Source of the DNA: Pontivivens ytuae
Lineage (GTDB): Bacteria > Pseudomonadota > Alphaproteobacteria > Rhodobacterales > Rhodobacteraceae
Length of the DNA stretch: 64,000 nt
Assembly (NCBI RefSeq): GCF_015679265.1
Contig: NZ_CP064942.1
Coordinates: 3,824,001-3,888,000 of the forward strand
Reading direction: 5' to 3'
Shown here: positions 32,084 through 39,770 of the stretch, piece by piece
Numbering within the stretch: the stretch's first letter is position 1
Layout of the letters: every line of letters starts with the position of its first letter
Notes under the pieces: model-generated
Databases searched by the model: none
The model's input: the letters and a program-made list of their open reading frames with translations, nothing else
Told to the model about the DNA's origin: nothing
Program-made: the position numbers and the translations under genes

Positions 32084-32628
32084 TGTTGCGTTTCATTCGA
32101 GTTGCCGCCGTCGCAGGCCTCGCCGCATTTCCGGCGGGTGCGCAGACCCTGGACCTGCCGGCGGTGCCGCAGGTGACGGGCGTGTCGGTCGAGCAGGTGG
32201 TCGTCTCCCAGGGAACGCCCGCCGCGCCGATCGCCACCGACAGCGGCGCGATGCGCAACCTCAACTCCGTGATCCTGCAGCAAGGAAACGACAACCGGGC
32301 GAGCGTGTTCAACGCCGGCAGCCCGAATGCGAACGGCATCCTGCTGCAGGCCGGACAACGCAATACCGGGGCGATCATCATCGACAACTCGCCCGGCTCC
32401 GTGGTCGGTCTCGTGCAGATCGGACGCGACAACACCATGATCGGGCTCGTGCGCGGCGGACGGGACAATACCGTCGCCGGGGTCCAGGTCGGCAACAACC
32501 TCACAGGCGTCGTAGGCCTTGAGAATGCCGAGAACGTCACACTCACCTACGGCCAAGCGGGGGCAAGCTACGCCGGCGGCATCATCATAAGGAACCCGCC
32601 GCCGGGTTCGACCATCACCGTCAACTGA
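32083..32628 (+). CDS. csgB: Second curlin-like subunit (CsgB-like)
   Basis: 181 residues. The signal peptide is 1-20 (ends AGA). Curlin-like repeats occur from about 65 (NSVILQQGNDNRASVFNAG; VVGLVQIGRDNTMIGLVRGG), with N and G preferences and fewer glutamines in the second half. It is shorter and less regular than the first curlin, which fits a nucleator role (inference). The start overlaps csgH by 1 nt. Confidence 0.75.
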   Translation: MLRFIRVAAVAGLAAFPAGAQTLDLPAVPQVTGVSVEQVVVSQGTPAAPIATDSGAMRNLNSVILQQGNDNRASVFNAGSPNANGILLQAGQRNTGAIIIDNSPGSVVGLVQIGRDNTMIGLVRGGRDNTVAGVQVGNNLTGVVGLENAENVTLTYGQAGASYAGGIIIRNPPPGSTITVN

Positions 32629-32648
32629 GCCTGCCGGGAGGAACCGTC

Positions 32649-33011
32649 ATGCCCATGCCCTCACTGCCCACCCGTCTTTTCGCCACCTCGCTTGCGCTGG
32701 CCCTCGCGGCCACCACCGCTGCGGCGGGGCCCATCGTCTACCGTCCGATCAATCCCGGCTTCGGCGGGTTCTCGGACAACGCGGATTACCTGATCGCGCT
32801 CGCCGATATCCAGAACCGCTTCCGCGACAATGGCGGCGGTGGGGGCGGGGGCGTGCCGCAGATCTCCTTCCCGCCGATCACCATCGATCTGGGTGGTGCG
32901 GGCGGTGGAGGCGGCGCTACCACGTCGGCGGCACCTGCGCCTGCGGCCTCCTCGGCCGCGGCTCCGACCGGAAGCCTCGGCCCGGCACAGATCCAGCAGG
33001 TCCAGCCATGA
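32649..33011 (+). CDS. csgF: Curli production/assembly protein CsgF
   Basis: 120 residues with a signal peptide (about 1-26, ends AAA). The mature N-terminus GPIVYRPINPGFGG is the hallmark of CsgF, the part that inserts into the CsgG pore; DYLIALADIQN follows. A Gly-rich and Ala/Pro-rich tail replaces the usual C-terminal domain. It acts at the outer membrane to anchor and nucleate curli. The stop overlaps the csgG ATG (ATGA). Confidence 0.9.
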   Translation: MPMPSLPTRLFATSLALALAATTAAAGPIVYRPINPGFGGFSDNADYLIALADIQNRFRDNGGGGGGGVPQISFPPITIDLGGAGGGGGATTSAAPAPAASSAAAPTGSLGPAQIQQVQP

Positions 33012-33853
33012 AACGCGTCATCGCCGTGGTGCTGGCAGGCGCCTGCCTGCTGGCCGGGTGCGCGCCGACGCCCCCCATCTCGTCGAGCCCGGCGCAGCCG
33101 CAGTTCCCGACGGACGAGCGGGCGCGCCTCACCAGCATTCCGCCCGCGCTCTCGACCGTGGATGTCGCGGTCTACAGCTTTCCGGACGTGACCGGGCAGC
33201 AGCGCCCGAACGAGAACTTCGCGGAGTTCTCCAAGGCCGTGACCCAGGGCGGCGACGCCGTGCTGGTCGATGTGCTGCGCGACGTCGCTGAGGGCCGGTT
33301 CTTCCGCGTGGTCGAGCGCAGTTCCGTCGACAACCTGCTGCGCGAGCGGCAGATCATCGACCAGACGCGGCTTGCCTATCTGGGCCAGCAGACGAGCTCG
33401 CTGCCGCCGCTCCTCTTCGCCGGGATCATCCTGGAGGGGGGCATCATCGACTACGACAGCAATATCGAGACCGGCGGGGCAGGTGTCCGCTTTCTCGGCG
33501 TCGGGGTCGATACGCAGTACCGCGAGGATGTGGTCACGGTCGGCCTGCGCGCGATCAGCGTGCAGAACGGCGAGGTTCTGGCCTCGGTCGTGACGACCAA
33601 GACGGTCTATTCGGTGCTCGGTCGCGGCTCGATCTTCTCCTATGTCGCTGCCGACGAGATCCTGGAGGTCGAGGCCGGCATCACCCGGAACGAGCCGGTG
33701 AGCATTGCATTGCGCAAGGCGATCGAGCTCGCGGTCTACAGCCTGATCGTCGAGGGTGCCGATGCTGGGGTCTGGGGTTTCTCCGACCCGGAGCTGGGGG
33801 CCGAGATGATCGAGCATTACCGCGAGGCGACGAGTTCCCTCCCAGTGATCTGA
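33008..33853 (+). CDS. csgG: Curli secretion channel lipoprotein CsgG
   Basis: 281 residues with a lipobox signal (CLLAGC, modified C18). The CsgG family segments include VDVAVYSFPDVTGQ, FFRVVERSSVDNLLRERQII and the transmembrane-hairpin region GVRFLGVGVDTQY. It forms the nonameric outer-membrane pore that exports curlin. No csgE gene, whose product caps the pore in E. coli, is in the operon. Confidence 0.93.
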   Translation: MKRVIAVVLAGACLLAGCAPTPPISSSPAQPQFPTDERARLTSIPPALSTVDVAVYSFPDVTGQQRPNENFAEFSKAVTQGGDAVLVDVLRDVAEGRFFRVVERSSVDNLLRERQIIDQTRLAYLGQQTSSLPPLLFAGIILEGGIIDYDSNIETGGAGVRFLGVGVDTQYREDVVTVGLRAISVQNGEVLASVVTTKTVYSVLGRGSIFSYVAADEILEVEAGITRNEPVSIALRKAIELAVYSLIVEGADAGVWGFSDPELGAEMIEHYREATSSLPVI

Positions 33854-33876
33854 TCCCATCCTGAAAACGCTTTGAA

Positions 33877-33903
33877 GGCCCGCATTCATTGATAATGCGG
33901 GCC
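33877..33903. terminator. Hairpin after the curli operon
   Basis: A perfect 10-bp stem GGCCCGCATT/AATGCGGGCC with a 7-nt loop, 23 nt after the csgG stop and before the convergent LuxR-type gene. The T tract is short on both strands. Confidence 0.7.
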
Positions 33904-34013
33904 CGATAGGCTACTTCTTAAGGGTGTCTCTCCCACTCGTTCGGGGGGTAAAGCCCTGATCTGACATTGGTAGCACAATCGGGAGAGGCACACCTGCTTC
34001 CGGTTTGCGACCC

Positions 34014-34628
34014 TCAGATCAGATTTCTCGCAGCCCATACCGCAAGTTGAGTGCGATTGGCGGCACTCGTCTTCCGCAAGATCGTCGCGATATGCGCATT
34101 CACCGTGTTCTGCGAAATGCCGAGCTCGGAGCTGATTTCCTTGTTGGTGAGTCCCAGCGCGACCTTGGAGACGACCTGACGTTCGCGCTGGCTGAGTGCC
34201 ATCGCGTGCGCCTCATCGACCGGTCCCGCTGTGGGCGCGGGGCGCACGACGAGGTCGTGGCTCATCAGGCGGAGCAGGGCGGCGACGTCCTCCTCCTCGA
34301 AATCCGGCGGGATGACACCGTCGAGCAGGTCGCGCAGGCCCGGCGGCACCGCGCCGATCGCCTCGTGCCGCGCGACGGTGACGAGACCGATGCGCGGATG
34401 CCCGGCACGGACCCGGCGGACGGTGTCCGCGATCACCCGCGCGTTCGGCGCCTCGAAGATCAGGACGGGTTTGCGCGCGCTCGCGGCCTCACTCTCCGAC
34501 GGGACGGGGAGGGTGACGGCGTCCTCCAGCACTTGGGCGCGCCCTCCGGCGGCCATCACGCAGCGTCGCACCGTCTCCAGCGCCGTGCCGGACGAGAAGC
34601 TGAGAAAGAAGAGCCGATGGTCGAGCAC
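34014..34628 (-). CDS. LuxR/CsgD-like response regulator facing the curli operon
   Basis: 204 residues from GTG at 34628, which has GGAG 6 nt upstream; a longer TTG start lies at 34661. The N-terminal part has a receiver-like fold without a clear phosphoacceptor Asp (VLIFEAPNARVIADTVRRV). The C-terminal LuxR helix-turn-helix (LSQREREVVSKVALGLTNKE, then ISQNTVNAHIATILRKT) is intact. CsgD, the curli activator, has the same degenerate receiver plus LuxR domain, and this gene converges on the curli operon, so a role in curli control is inferred. Confidence 0.8.
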   Translation of the reverse strand: MLDHRLFFLSFSSGTALETVRRCVMAAGGRAQVLEDAVTLPVPSESEAASARKPVLIFEAPNARVIADTVRRVRAGHPRIGLVTVARHEAIGAVPPGLRDLLDGVIPPDFEEEDVAALLRLMSHDLVVRPAPTAGPVDEAHAMALSQRERQVVSKVALGLTNKEISSELGISQNTVNAHIATILRKTSAANRTQLAVWAARNLI

Positions 34629-34953
34629 GCCACACTCCGCAACGCCAAGTAGATTACGCAACTCGATAAATTCAAAGTTGCAAGAGACAGGAGCATAACA
34701 TCTTTAGCGACAGCGACATCTCGTGAACAGAGACAATTTTCACGAAATCGGCGGACCGGGAATTGCGTCATATCGGGGCGATACCGGTGCGGGCGGGATG
34801 AAAGCTGTGCCGAACGCGGCCTGAACTCAGTCCTGCTTGGTGAGCCGGGATGATGTTGTCGAGTGGCGCGGGCTATGATCGCCCCAGGTTCTCACGCTTG
34901 GTCGCGATCAACCGCGCGGAGCACAACTGGCTCTGAGTGAGAAGAGACGAACG

Positions 34954-34970
34954 CCGCCTGCGTCAGGCGG
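34954..34970. terminator. Short GC hairpin
   Basis: CCGCCTG and CAGGCGG with a 3-nt loop CGT, followed by TGTTCT on the plus strand. No gene ends close by on the plus strand; it may be part of an insertion remnant. Confidence 0.35.
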
Positions 34971-34978
34971 TGTTCTGG

Positions 34979-35018
34979 TGTCTGGATGCGTGCGCAATTG
35001 TCCGGATGCGTGCGCAAT
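34979..35018 (+). repeat. Tandem 20-bp direct repeat
   Basis: Two adjacent copies of TGTCYGGATGCGTGCGCAAT (34979-34998 and 34999-35018) differ at one base. Adjacent repeats starting with TG are seen at ends of IS21-type elements, but no istA or istB gene is nearby. Confidence 0.8.
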
Positions 35019-35050
35019 AGGGCCTGCGTACCAGCGCCATGGGACATCAA

Positions 35051-35085
35051 GCATGCATAATCATAATTATGTTAAATATGCATGC
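35051..35085. repeat. AT-rich nested dyad
   Basis: Outer arms GCATGCATA (35051-35059) and TATGCATGC (35077-35085) are perfect. An inner palindrome CATAATTATG lies at 35062-35071. It lies 45 nt beyond the stop of the acyltransferase gene. It could be a protein-binding site or a hairpin. Confidence 0.55.
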
Positions 35086-35129
35086 AGTACGGAAGCGCCC
35101 ACTGGCGCCCCCGTTTGGTATCAGAGAAC

Positions 35130-35798
35130 TCAGGACCGTCCGACGCGCGTGTCGTCCGGCTCGGCGACCGAGTAGCCAAGCGCCACCTCGGCACGGTGCT
35201 TGATGAAGGCCAGCGGATCGTTACGATCGAACTCGTCGCCCGACGCCATGGATTCCGGCGCGAGGATCGTGGTGATGTCGGCCACGACCTGCTCGAGGTT
35301 GCCGTAAGGCACGATCCAGTCGTTGAAGACGATCCGGTCGCCGCAGTTCCACTCGTCGAACTCGAGCGGCCGCAGAGTCTGCTGGCTCTCCCACTCGACC
35401 TCCTCGGACAGGCACGCCCAGGTCACGAGTGCGCGCGGCATCCCGCTGCCATCGAAGAAAAAGCGCGTCTGCCCGTGGTCGAACGCCGGCAGGATGTGGC
35501 GGCGCACGTAAAAGCCCAGCGGAAAGCTGCGGTGGCCTTGCGAGCGCGCCAGCAGCTCCAGCGCATAGCCCATGCACGGCGCACGCCGCCGGGACGGCTC
35601 ACGCCCGTCGATGCCACAGGTATGGGCAAAGAGCGTCTCGATCCGCGCAGGCTCCGGAAAGGCCTCCTGCTCCTCATCGAGGATCGCGCCCCGGACTGCC
35701 TTGTAATAGGCGCCGATGGGCTGTTTCAGGGCCTTTCGGGACCCGTAGAGGTCGTTCAGGACCTCCGCCCCCAAAGCGGTGTAGAATGAAGTGGACAT
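35130..35798 (-). CDS. RTX toxin-activating lysine acyltransferase (HlyC family), orphan
   Basis: 222 residues from the ATG at 35798, which has GAGGGG 8-9 nt upstream; the frame stays open to 36014. Residues about 83-175 align with HlyC: SQGHRSFPL gives S86 and catalytic H89, and the stretch up to WNCGDRIVFNDWIVPYG contains D160, equal to HlyC D92. Such enzymes acylate lysines of RTX toxins using acyl-ACP. HlyC is about 170 residues; here about 65 extra residues lie at the N-terminus. No RTX toxin, hlyB or hlyD gene is in the window, so the substrate is unknown. Confidence 0.85.
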   Translation of the reverse strand: MSTSFYTALGAEVLNDLYGSRKALKQPIGAYYKAVRGAILDEEQEAFPEPARIETLFAHTCGIDGREPSRRRAPCMGYALELLARSQGHRSFPLGFYVRRHILPAFDHGQTRFFFDGSGMPRALVTWACLSEEVEWESQQTLRPLEFDEWNCGDRIVFNDWIVPYGNLEQVVADITTILAPESMASGDEFDRNDPLAFIKHRAEVALGYSVAEPDDTRVGRS

Positions 35799-36584
35799 GC
35801 GCATACCCCCTCGCGCGGTTCTCCAACTCGCCTGGCAGTGGCCGTAGACGGTGGCTTGCGGATGACCAACGCCCGGATCCGACCGGGGTCCCCTGCCCCC
35901 GTTTTCGCATCCGCAACATGAGTACGCGGCTTCACGCCGACCCGCCCGACCACGGTTAGACCAGACACTCTCAGCAGTTACGGAAGGTAGTGCCGTTTGT
36001 GTGCAGTGCAGCACATATCGGACTAAAAATCGGCTGTATTGATATCTAAAAGTTTACCCGTCAATCGAGCGAAGTTATTCGCGGCTTTTTCTCTCGATCG
36101 CGGTGGTTTGGAAAAGAGCCCCCGGAGACACTGGGACGGTGAGGGATGAGTGCCTCCGGGGACGTTGACCGCATCGCACGTGGGGCAAGCGGCGCGGCCA
36201 ATACGATCTACGAAGCGTGGGGAACACGCCACCAGCGCAAATGGCAACGAACTTCGTAAAACATGGTGAGATTGAGGAGCTTGGAGAGCGACCTTAAGGC
36301 ATAGTGCAGCCCGCTCGAAACTGTCGCAGCTCGGACGCCACCGAAACTGTCGGTTCCTTTTGTAAACGGTACTCGCACGCCGCCCCCACTCCGTCATTGC
36401 GCACAACAACCTGAGGATAATTCTTACGTAGGGTCAAGTCGCCTTTTACGTGTACTTTGATCTAACTACCTGCCGATCGAAGTAGATCTCACGTGATTAC
36501 GTGATGTCGTAGCTGTGGCGGAATGTCGCGGAACAAGCTGGACGCTCCGCCACCGCTTTAACCAAGACTACCACAGTCGGCCCC
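35799..36584. other. 786-nt stretch without a confident gene
   Basis: The GC content is visibly lower than in the core genes. A 128-codon open frame at 36023-36409 (minus) has no recognised domain and no ribosome-binding site. Two dyads lie near the hflX end (36490-36505 and 36516-36553). The promoter of the acyltransferase gene should lie in the first 200 nt. No RNA gene was recognised. Confidence 0.5.
36490..36505. promoter_or_regulatory. Dyad TCACGT-GATT-ACGTGA
   Basis: A perfect 6-bp inverted repeat with a 4-nt spacer in low-GC DNA beyond the 3' end of hflX. It could be an operator, but no gene starts nearby. Confidence 0.3.
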
Positions 36585-37898
36585 TCAGGACACGGCAATG
36601 ATATCGCGGTGCAACTTATAGAACTGGGCTTTCTGCTTGCGCGACCACTCGACGGTGAGCTGCAGGCGCAAGTCGCTCACATCGCTGGACTTTACCAGCT
36701 TGCGGGCGTGGAGCCAGGCCGCAGCCTCACCTGCGGAAAGCGGAAGGTCCACCACTTCGGTGCTCACGGGATCCCGCAGCGCGGCATCGATTTCATTCAG
36801 CAACTCGGGCAGATTTCGCCCGGTCGTGGCCGAGATCGCGAGGTGCCGCGCGTGGCGATCCGCGGCGCGTTCCGCCGCCGAAAGACCGTCCTCGTCGAGC
36901 AGATCGACCTTGTTCCAGACCTCGATCATCGCGTTCCGTCGTTCTTCTGCCACACCCAGACTCTCGAGAATATCGCGCACGTCCTGCGCCTGAACGGCGC
37001 TGTCGGGGTGCGCGATGTCCCGAACATGCAGAATCAGGTCTGCATCCAGGACTTCTTCGAGCGTGGCGCGGAAGGCGGCGACGAGCTGCGTGGGCAGGTC
37101 GGAGATGAAACCCACCGTGTCCGACAGGATCACGGTCTGGCCCGACGGAAGCTCCACCTGCCGCATGGTCGGGTCGAGCGTGGCGAAGAGCATGTCCTTC
37201 GCCATCACATCGGCCCCGGTCAGCCGGTTGAAAAGCGTGGATTTCCCCGCATTGGTATAGCCCACGAGGGCCACGATCGGATACGGCACCTTGGCGCGGG
37301 CCTGCCGGTGCAGGCCGCGGGTCTTCACCACCTTCTCCAGCGCGCGGCGGATCTGGTTGATCCGCTCGTCGAGCGCGCGGCGGTCCGCCTCTATCTGCGT
37401 TTCGCCCGGGCCGCCGACGAAGCCGAGGCCGCCGCGCTGCCGTTCGAGGTGGGTCCAGGAGCGCACCAGACGCGTCTTCTGATAGCTCAGCGCCGCGAGG
37501 TCGACCTGCAGCACACCCTCCCGGGTCTGGGCGCGATCCGCGAAGATCTCCAGGATCAGACCGGTGCGGTCCAGGATCTTGGTCTTCCACGCTTTTTCGA
37601 GGTTGCGCTGCTGCACCGGGGTGACCGGCCCGTCGATGATGACGAGGGCGATCTGCTCCGCCGCGATCCAGTCGGCGAGCTCATCGGTCTTGCCGGGCCC
37701 GAACAGATAGCCGGGGCGCGGCCGCGGCACCGGCACGACCTGTTCGCCCACGACCTCGAGCTCCGGCAAGGCGTGCGCGAGCGACACGGCCTCGGCCAAG
37801 GCGTATTCGGGTGCGCGGCGCTGATCGGCGCGACGCAGGTCGGGGTGAAGGACGGCGGTGCGGGTCTTCGCGACCTCGGTCTCGAACGGTTTACTCAG
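36585..37898 (-). CDS. hflX: GTPase HflX
   Basis: About 437 residues. The HflX N-terminal domain ([27 protein letters not shown]) and coiled-coil region ([16 protein letters not shown]) precede the G domain: G1 [10 protein letters not shown]3 DTVGF, G4 NKVD. It binds ribosomes and helps rescue stalled 70S under stress. The start is unusual: the conserved TRTAVLHPD begins right after the hfq stop with no ATG, GTG or TTG before it. CTG at 37898 overlapping the hfq end is the best guess; an in-frame ATG at 37982 lies deep inside hfq. Confidence 0.9.
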   Translation of the reverse strand: MSKPFETEVAKTRTAVLHPDLRRADQRRAPEYALAEAVSLAHALPELEVVGEQVVPVPRPRPGYLFGPGKTDELADWIAAEQIALVIIDGPVTPVQQRNLEKAWKTKILDRTGLILEIFADRAQTREGVLQVDLAALSYQKTRLVRSWTHLERQRGGLGFVGGPGETQIEADRRALDERINQIRRALEKVVKTRGLHRQARAKVPYPIVALVGYTNAGKSTLFNRLTGADVMAKDMLFATLDPTMRQVELPSGQTVILSDTVGFISDLPTQLVAAFRATLEEVLDADLILHVRDIAHPDSAVQAQDVRDILESLGVAEERRNAMIEVWNKVDLLDEDGLSAAERAADRHARHLAISATTGRNLPELLNEIDAALRDPVSTEVVDLPLSAGEAAAWLHARKLVKSSDVSDLRLQLTVEWSRKQKAQFYKLHRDIIAVS

Positions 37899-38127
37899 AA
37901 TCGGGCTCGTACAGGTTGACCGGTTGGGACGGCATGATGGTGGAGATCGCGTGTTTGTAGACGAGCTGGCTTTGCCCGTCACGGCGCAAGAGGACGCAGA
38001 AATTGTCGAACCAGGTGATGACGCCCTGCAGCTTCACACCGTTCACGAGAAAGATCGTGACGGGGATCTTGGCCTTTCGGACATTGTTGAGGAAGGCATC
38101 CTGCAGGTTCTGCTTGTCATTGGCCAT
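37891..38127 (-). CDS. hfq: RNA chaperone Hfq
   Basis: 78 residues from the ATG at 38127. The Sm1 motif region ([20 protein letters not shown], then [15 protein letters not shown]) and Sm2 ([10 protein letters not shown]) are typical. The RNA-binding Q, F and K-H residues are present. It forms a hexamer that pairs small RNAs with mRNAs. The C-terminal tail is short, as in other alphaproteobacteria. It precedes hflX as in many proteobacteria. Confidence 0.96.
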   Translation of the reverse strand: MANDKQNLQDAFLNNVRKAKIPVTIFLVNGVKLQGVITWFDNFCVLLRRDGQSQLVYKHAISTIMPSQPVNLYEPDSE

Positions 38128-38257
38128 GGTCACACACTCTCCGAGTTGGCACGCTCTGCGCACTTCGCGTCTGGCGGCTGTTTGTTTGTTTTGCTTGGCA
38201 GATAGTGGCGTGGCCTGCCGTCAATTTCTAGTGTGCGCCTGCAAAAAACCTTGTGAT

Positions 38258-39766
38258 TCAGCGGCGCCAGAACTCCGGGTTGAGAAGCGCGACGAAGGCC
38301 AGCGTCTCCAGCCGGCCGAGGATCATCGCGAAGGACAGGATGAGATGCACCGCAGGGCCCAGATCGAGGTAGCGGCGCGGTTGGGCGGCGAAGAGCTCAT
38401 AGCCCGGACCCGTGTTTGACAAGGCCGCGGTGGCCAGCGGCAGGGCTTGGTCGAAGGCGAGACCGGTGAGCGTGAGCAGCAGCAGCAGCGCCGCCAGCGC
38501 CACGAAGAACAGCATCAGGAAGAGCCAGGCAATGTAGGCGCCCTCGGTCCGGATCCGCCGCGCCGCCTGCCCCTGCCCCCCGATGGAGTGCGGCAAAGTG
38601 AGGCGGCGTAGTTCCCGCGTGCCGTGCTTGTAGAGCGCGTAGACCCGGAGGAGCTTCACGCCACCCGCGGTCGTCGCCACCCCGCCGCCGAGCATCGCGA
38701 GACCCATCAGCAGCAGACCCGGCGTCGGCAGGCCGGACCAGGCCTGCGCTGTGTCCCACGCGACGCTCTGCTGGCCGAAGGTCGTCACGAACGAGATCGT
38801 GGTGAAGATCGCCCCCCAAAGGGCGGCCATCGCGATGTAGAAGCCGCCGACGGTCTGATCCAGCTCCAGCGCGCCGACCCAGTGGCGCAGGAAGAGGATC
38901 GTCGGCAGGCCGATCACGAGGGCGACGAGCACGCGCAGCTCCGGATCGCTGCGCCAGATGCCGAATTCGCGCCTGCGGTAAGGGTCGTAGATCAGGGCCG
39001 TTGCGGCGATCAGCAGGAACAGCGCCATCGCCATCTCTGCCGGGATGCTCCCTGCCCCGGTCGCGGCCCCCGTCGCGGTGATGCCGGAGGTCGCGATCAC
39101 CGCCATGGCGCCCATGAAGGCGTCGAGCGGCGCCTCGCCCGCCACCAGCAGCAGCGCGCCGAGCAACGCCGTGAGCCCGCCATAGATCGGGGCGACGACG
39201 CCCACGGCGCGCAGGATCCGGTCCGTCGCCTCGGCCGAGCCCACGCGGATCCGCCCGTCGCCGGGCCGCGCGCCCAGCACGACGGAGCGGATCTCGAAGC
39301 CGCCGATGTTGAGCGGGGCCATGATGCCGACGGCGGCGACGAGGATCAGGAAGCCGCCCGCCCAGCCGACGAGGCCGCGATAGATGTGCACTGCGTCCGG
39401 GAGCCGCCCGGGCCGGTCGAAGACGGTGGCCCCGGTGGTGGTGAGCGCCGAGACCATCTCGAAATAGGCCACCACCGGCGTCAGGGTCGGCACCAGGATC
39501 GCGAGCGGCACGGCGAGCCAGATCGGCAGAAGGATATAGGTGCCCATCAGCGCCAGCAGGTGCGAGCGCGCCGTGCTGCGCGGCGTCCGGTTCATCAGCG
39601 CAAGCCCCAGCGACAGCGCGAAGAACACCGTCAGGATCGTGCCGTAGAAGAAGGGCCGCGCCGTGTCGTGATCCCCATCCATGTAGGCCGCGATGCACGG
39701 CACCAGCATGACCGGAGCCGCCCCCAGCAGGAAGAAGACGAAGAGCGGGGAGCGGCGCCAGTCCAT
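38258..39766 (-). CDS. trkH: TrkH family potassium uptake protein
   Basis: 502 residues with about ten transmembrane helices and four pore repeats of the Trk/Ktr type. The selectivity segments include SALTTTGATVF, IATSGITATGA, GGGVATTAGGVK and AALSNTGPG. It imports potassium across the inner membrane together with TrkA. The gene starts 4 nt after the trkA stop. Confidence 0.92.
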   Translation of the reverse strand: MDWRRSPLFVFFLLGAAPVMLVPCIAAYMDGDHDTARPFFYGTILTVFFALSLGLALMNRTPRSTARSHLLALMGTYILLPIWLAVPLAILVPTLTPVVAYFEMVSALTTTGATVFDRPGRLPDAVHIYRGLVGWAGGFLILVAAVGIMAPLNIGGFEIRSVVLGARPGDGRIRVGSAEATDRILRAVGVVAPIYGGLTALLGALLLVAGEAPLDAFMGAMAVIATSGITATGAATGAGSIPAEMAMALFLLIAATALIYDPYRRREFGIWRSDPELRVLVALVIGLPTILFLRHWVGALELDQTVGGFYIAMAALWGAIFTTISFVTTFGQQSVAWDTAQAWSGLPTPGLLLMGLAMLGGGVATTAGGVKLLRVYALYKHGTRELRRLTLPHSIGGQGQAARRIRTEGAYIAWLFLMLFFVALAALLLLLTLTGLAFDQALPLATAALSNTGPGYELFAAQPRRYLDLGPAVHLILSFAMILGRLETLAFVALLNPEFWRR

Positions 39767-39770
39767 GGCG

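Larger units (their letters stand above)
34629..35129. other. Gene-poor, lower-GC stretch with repeats
   Basis: No convincing gene in about 500 nt. It contains a hairpin at 34954-34970, a tandem 20-bp repeat at 34979-35018 and an AT-rich dyad at 35051-35085. It looks like accessory or insertion-scarred DNA. Confidence 0.55.

Noticed and set aside
36023..36409. 128-codon minus-strand open frame
   Set aside because: It has no recognised domain and no ribosome-binding site. It may be a relic, but it cannot be supported as a gene.
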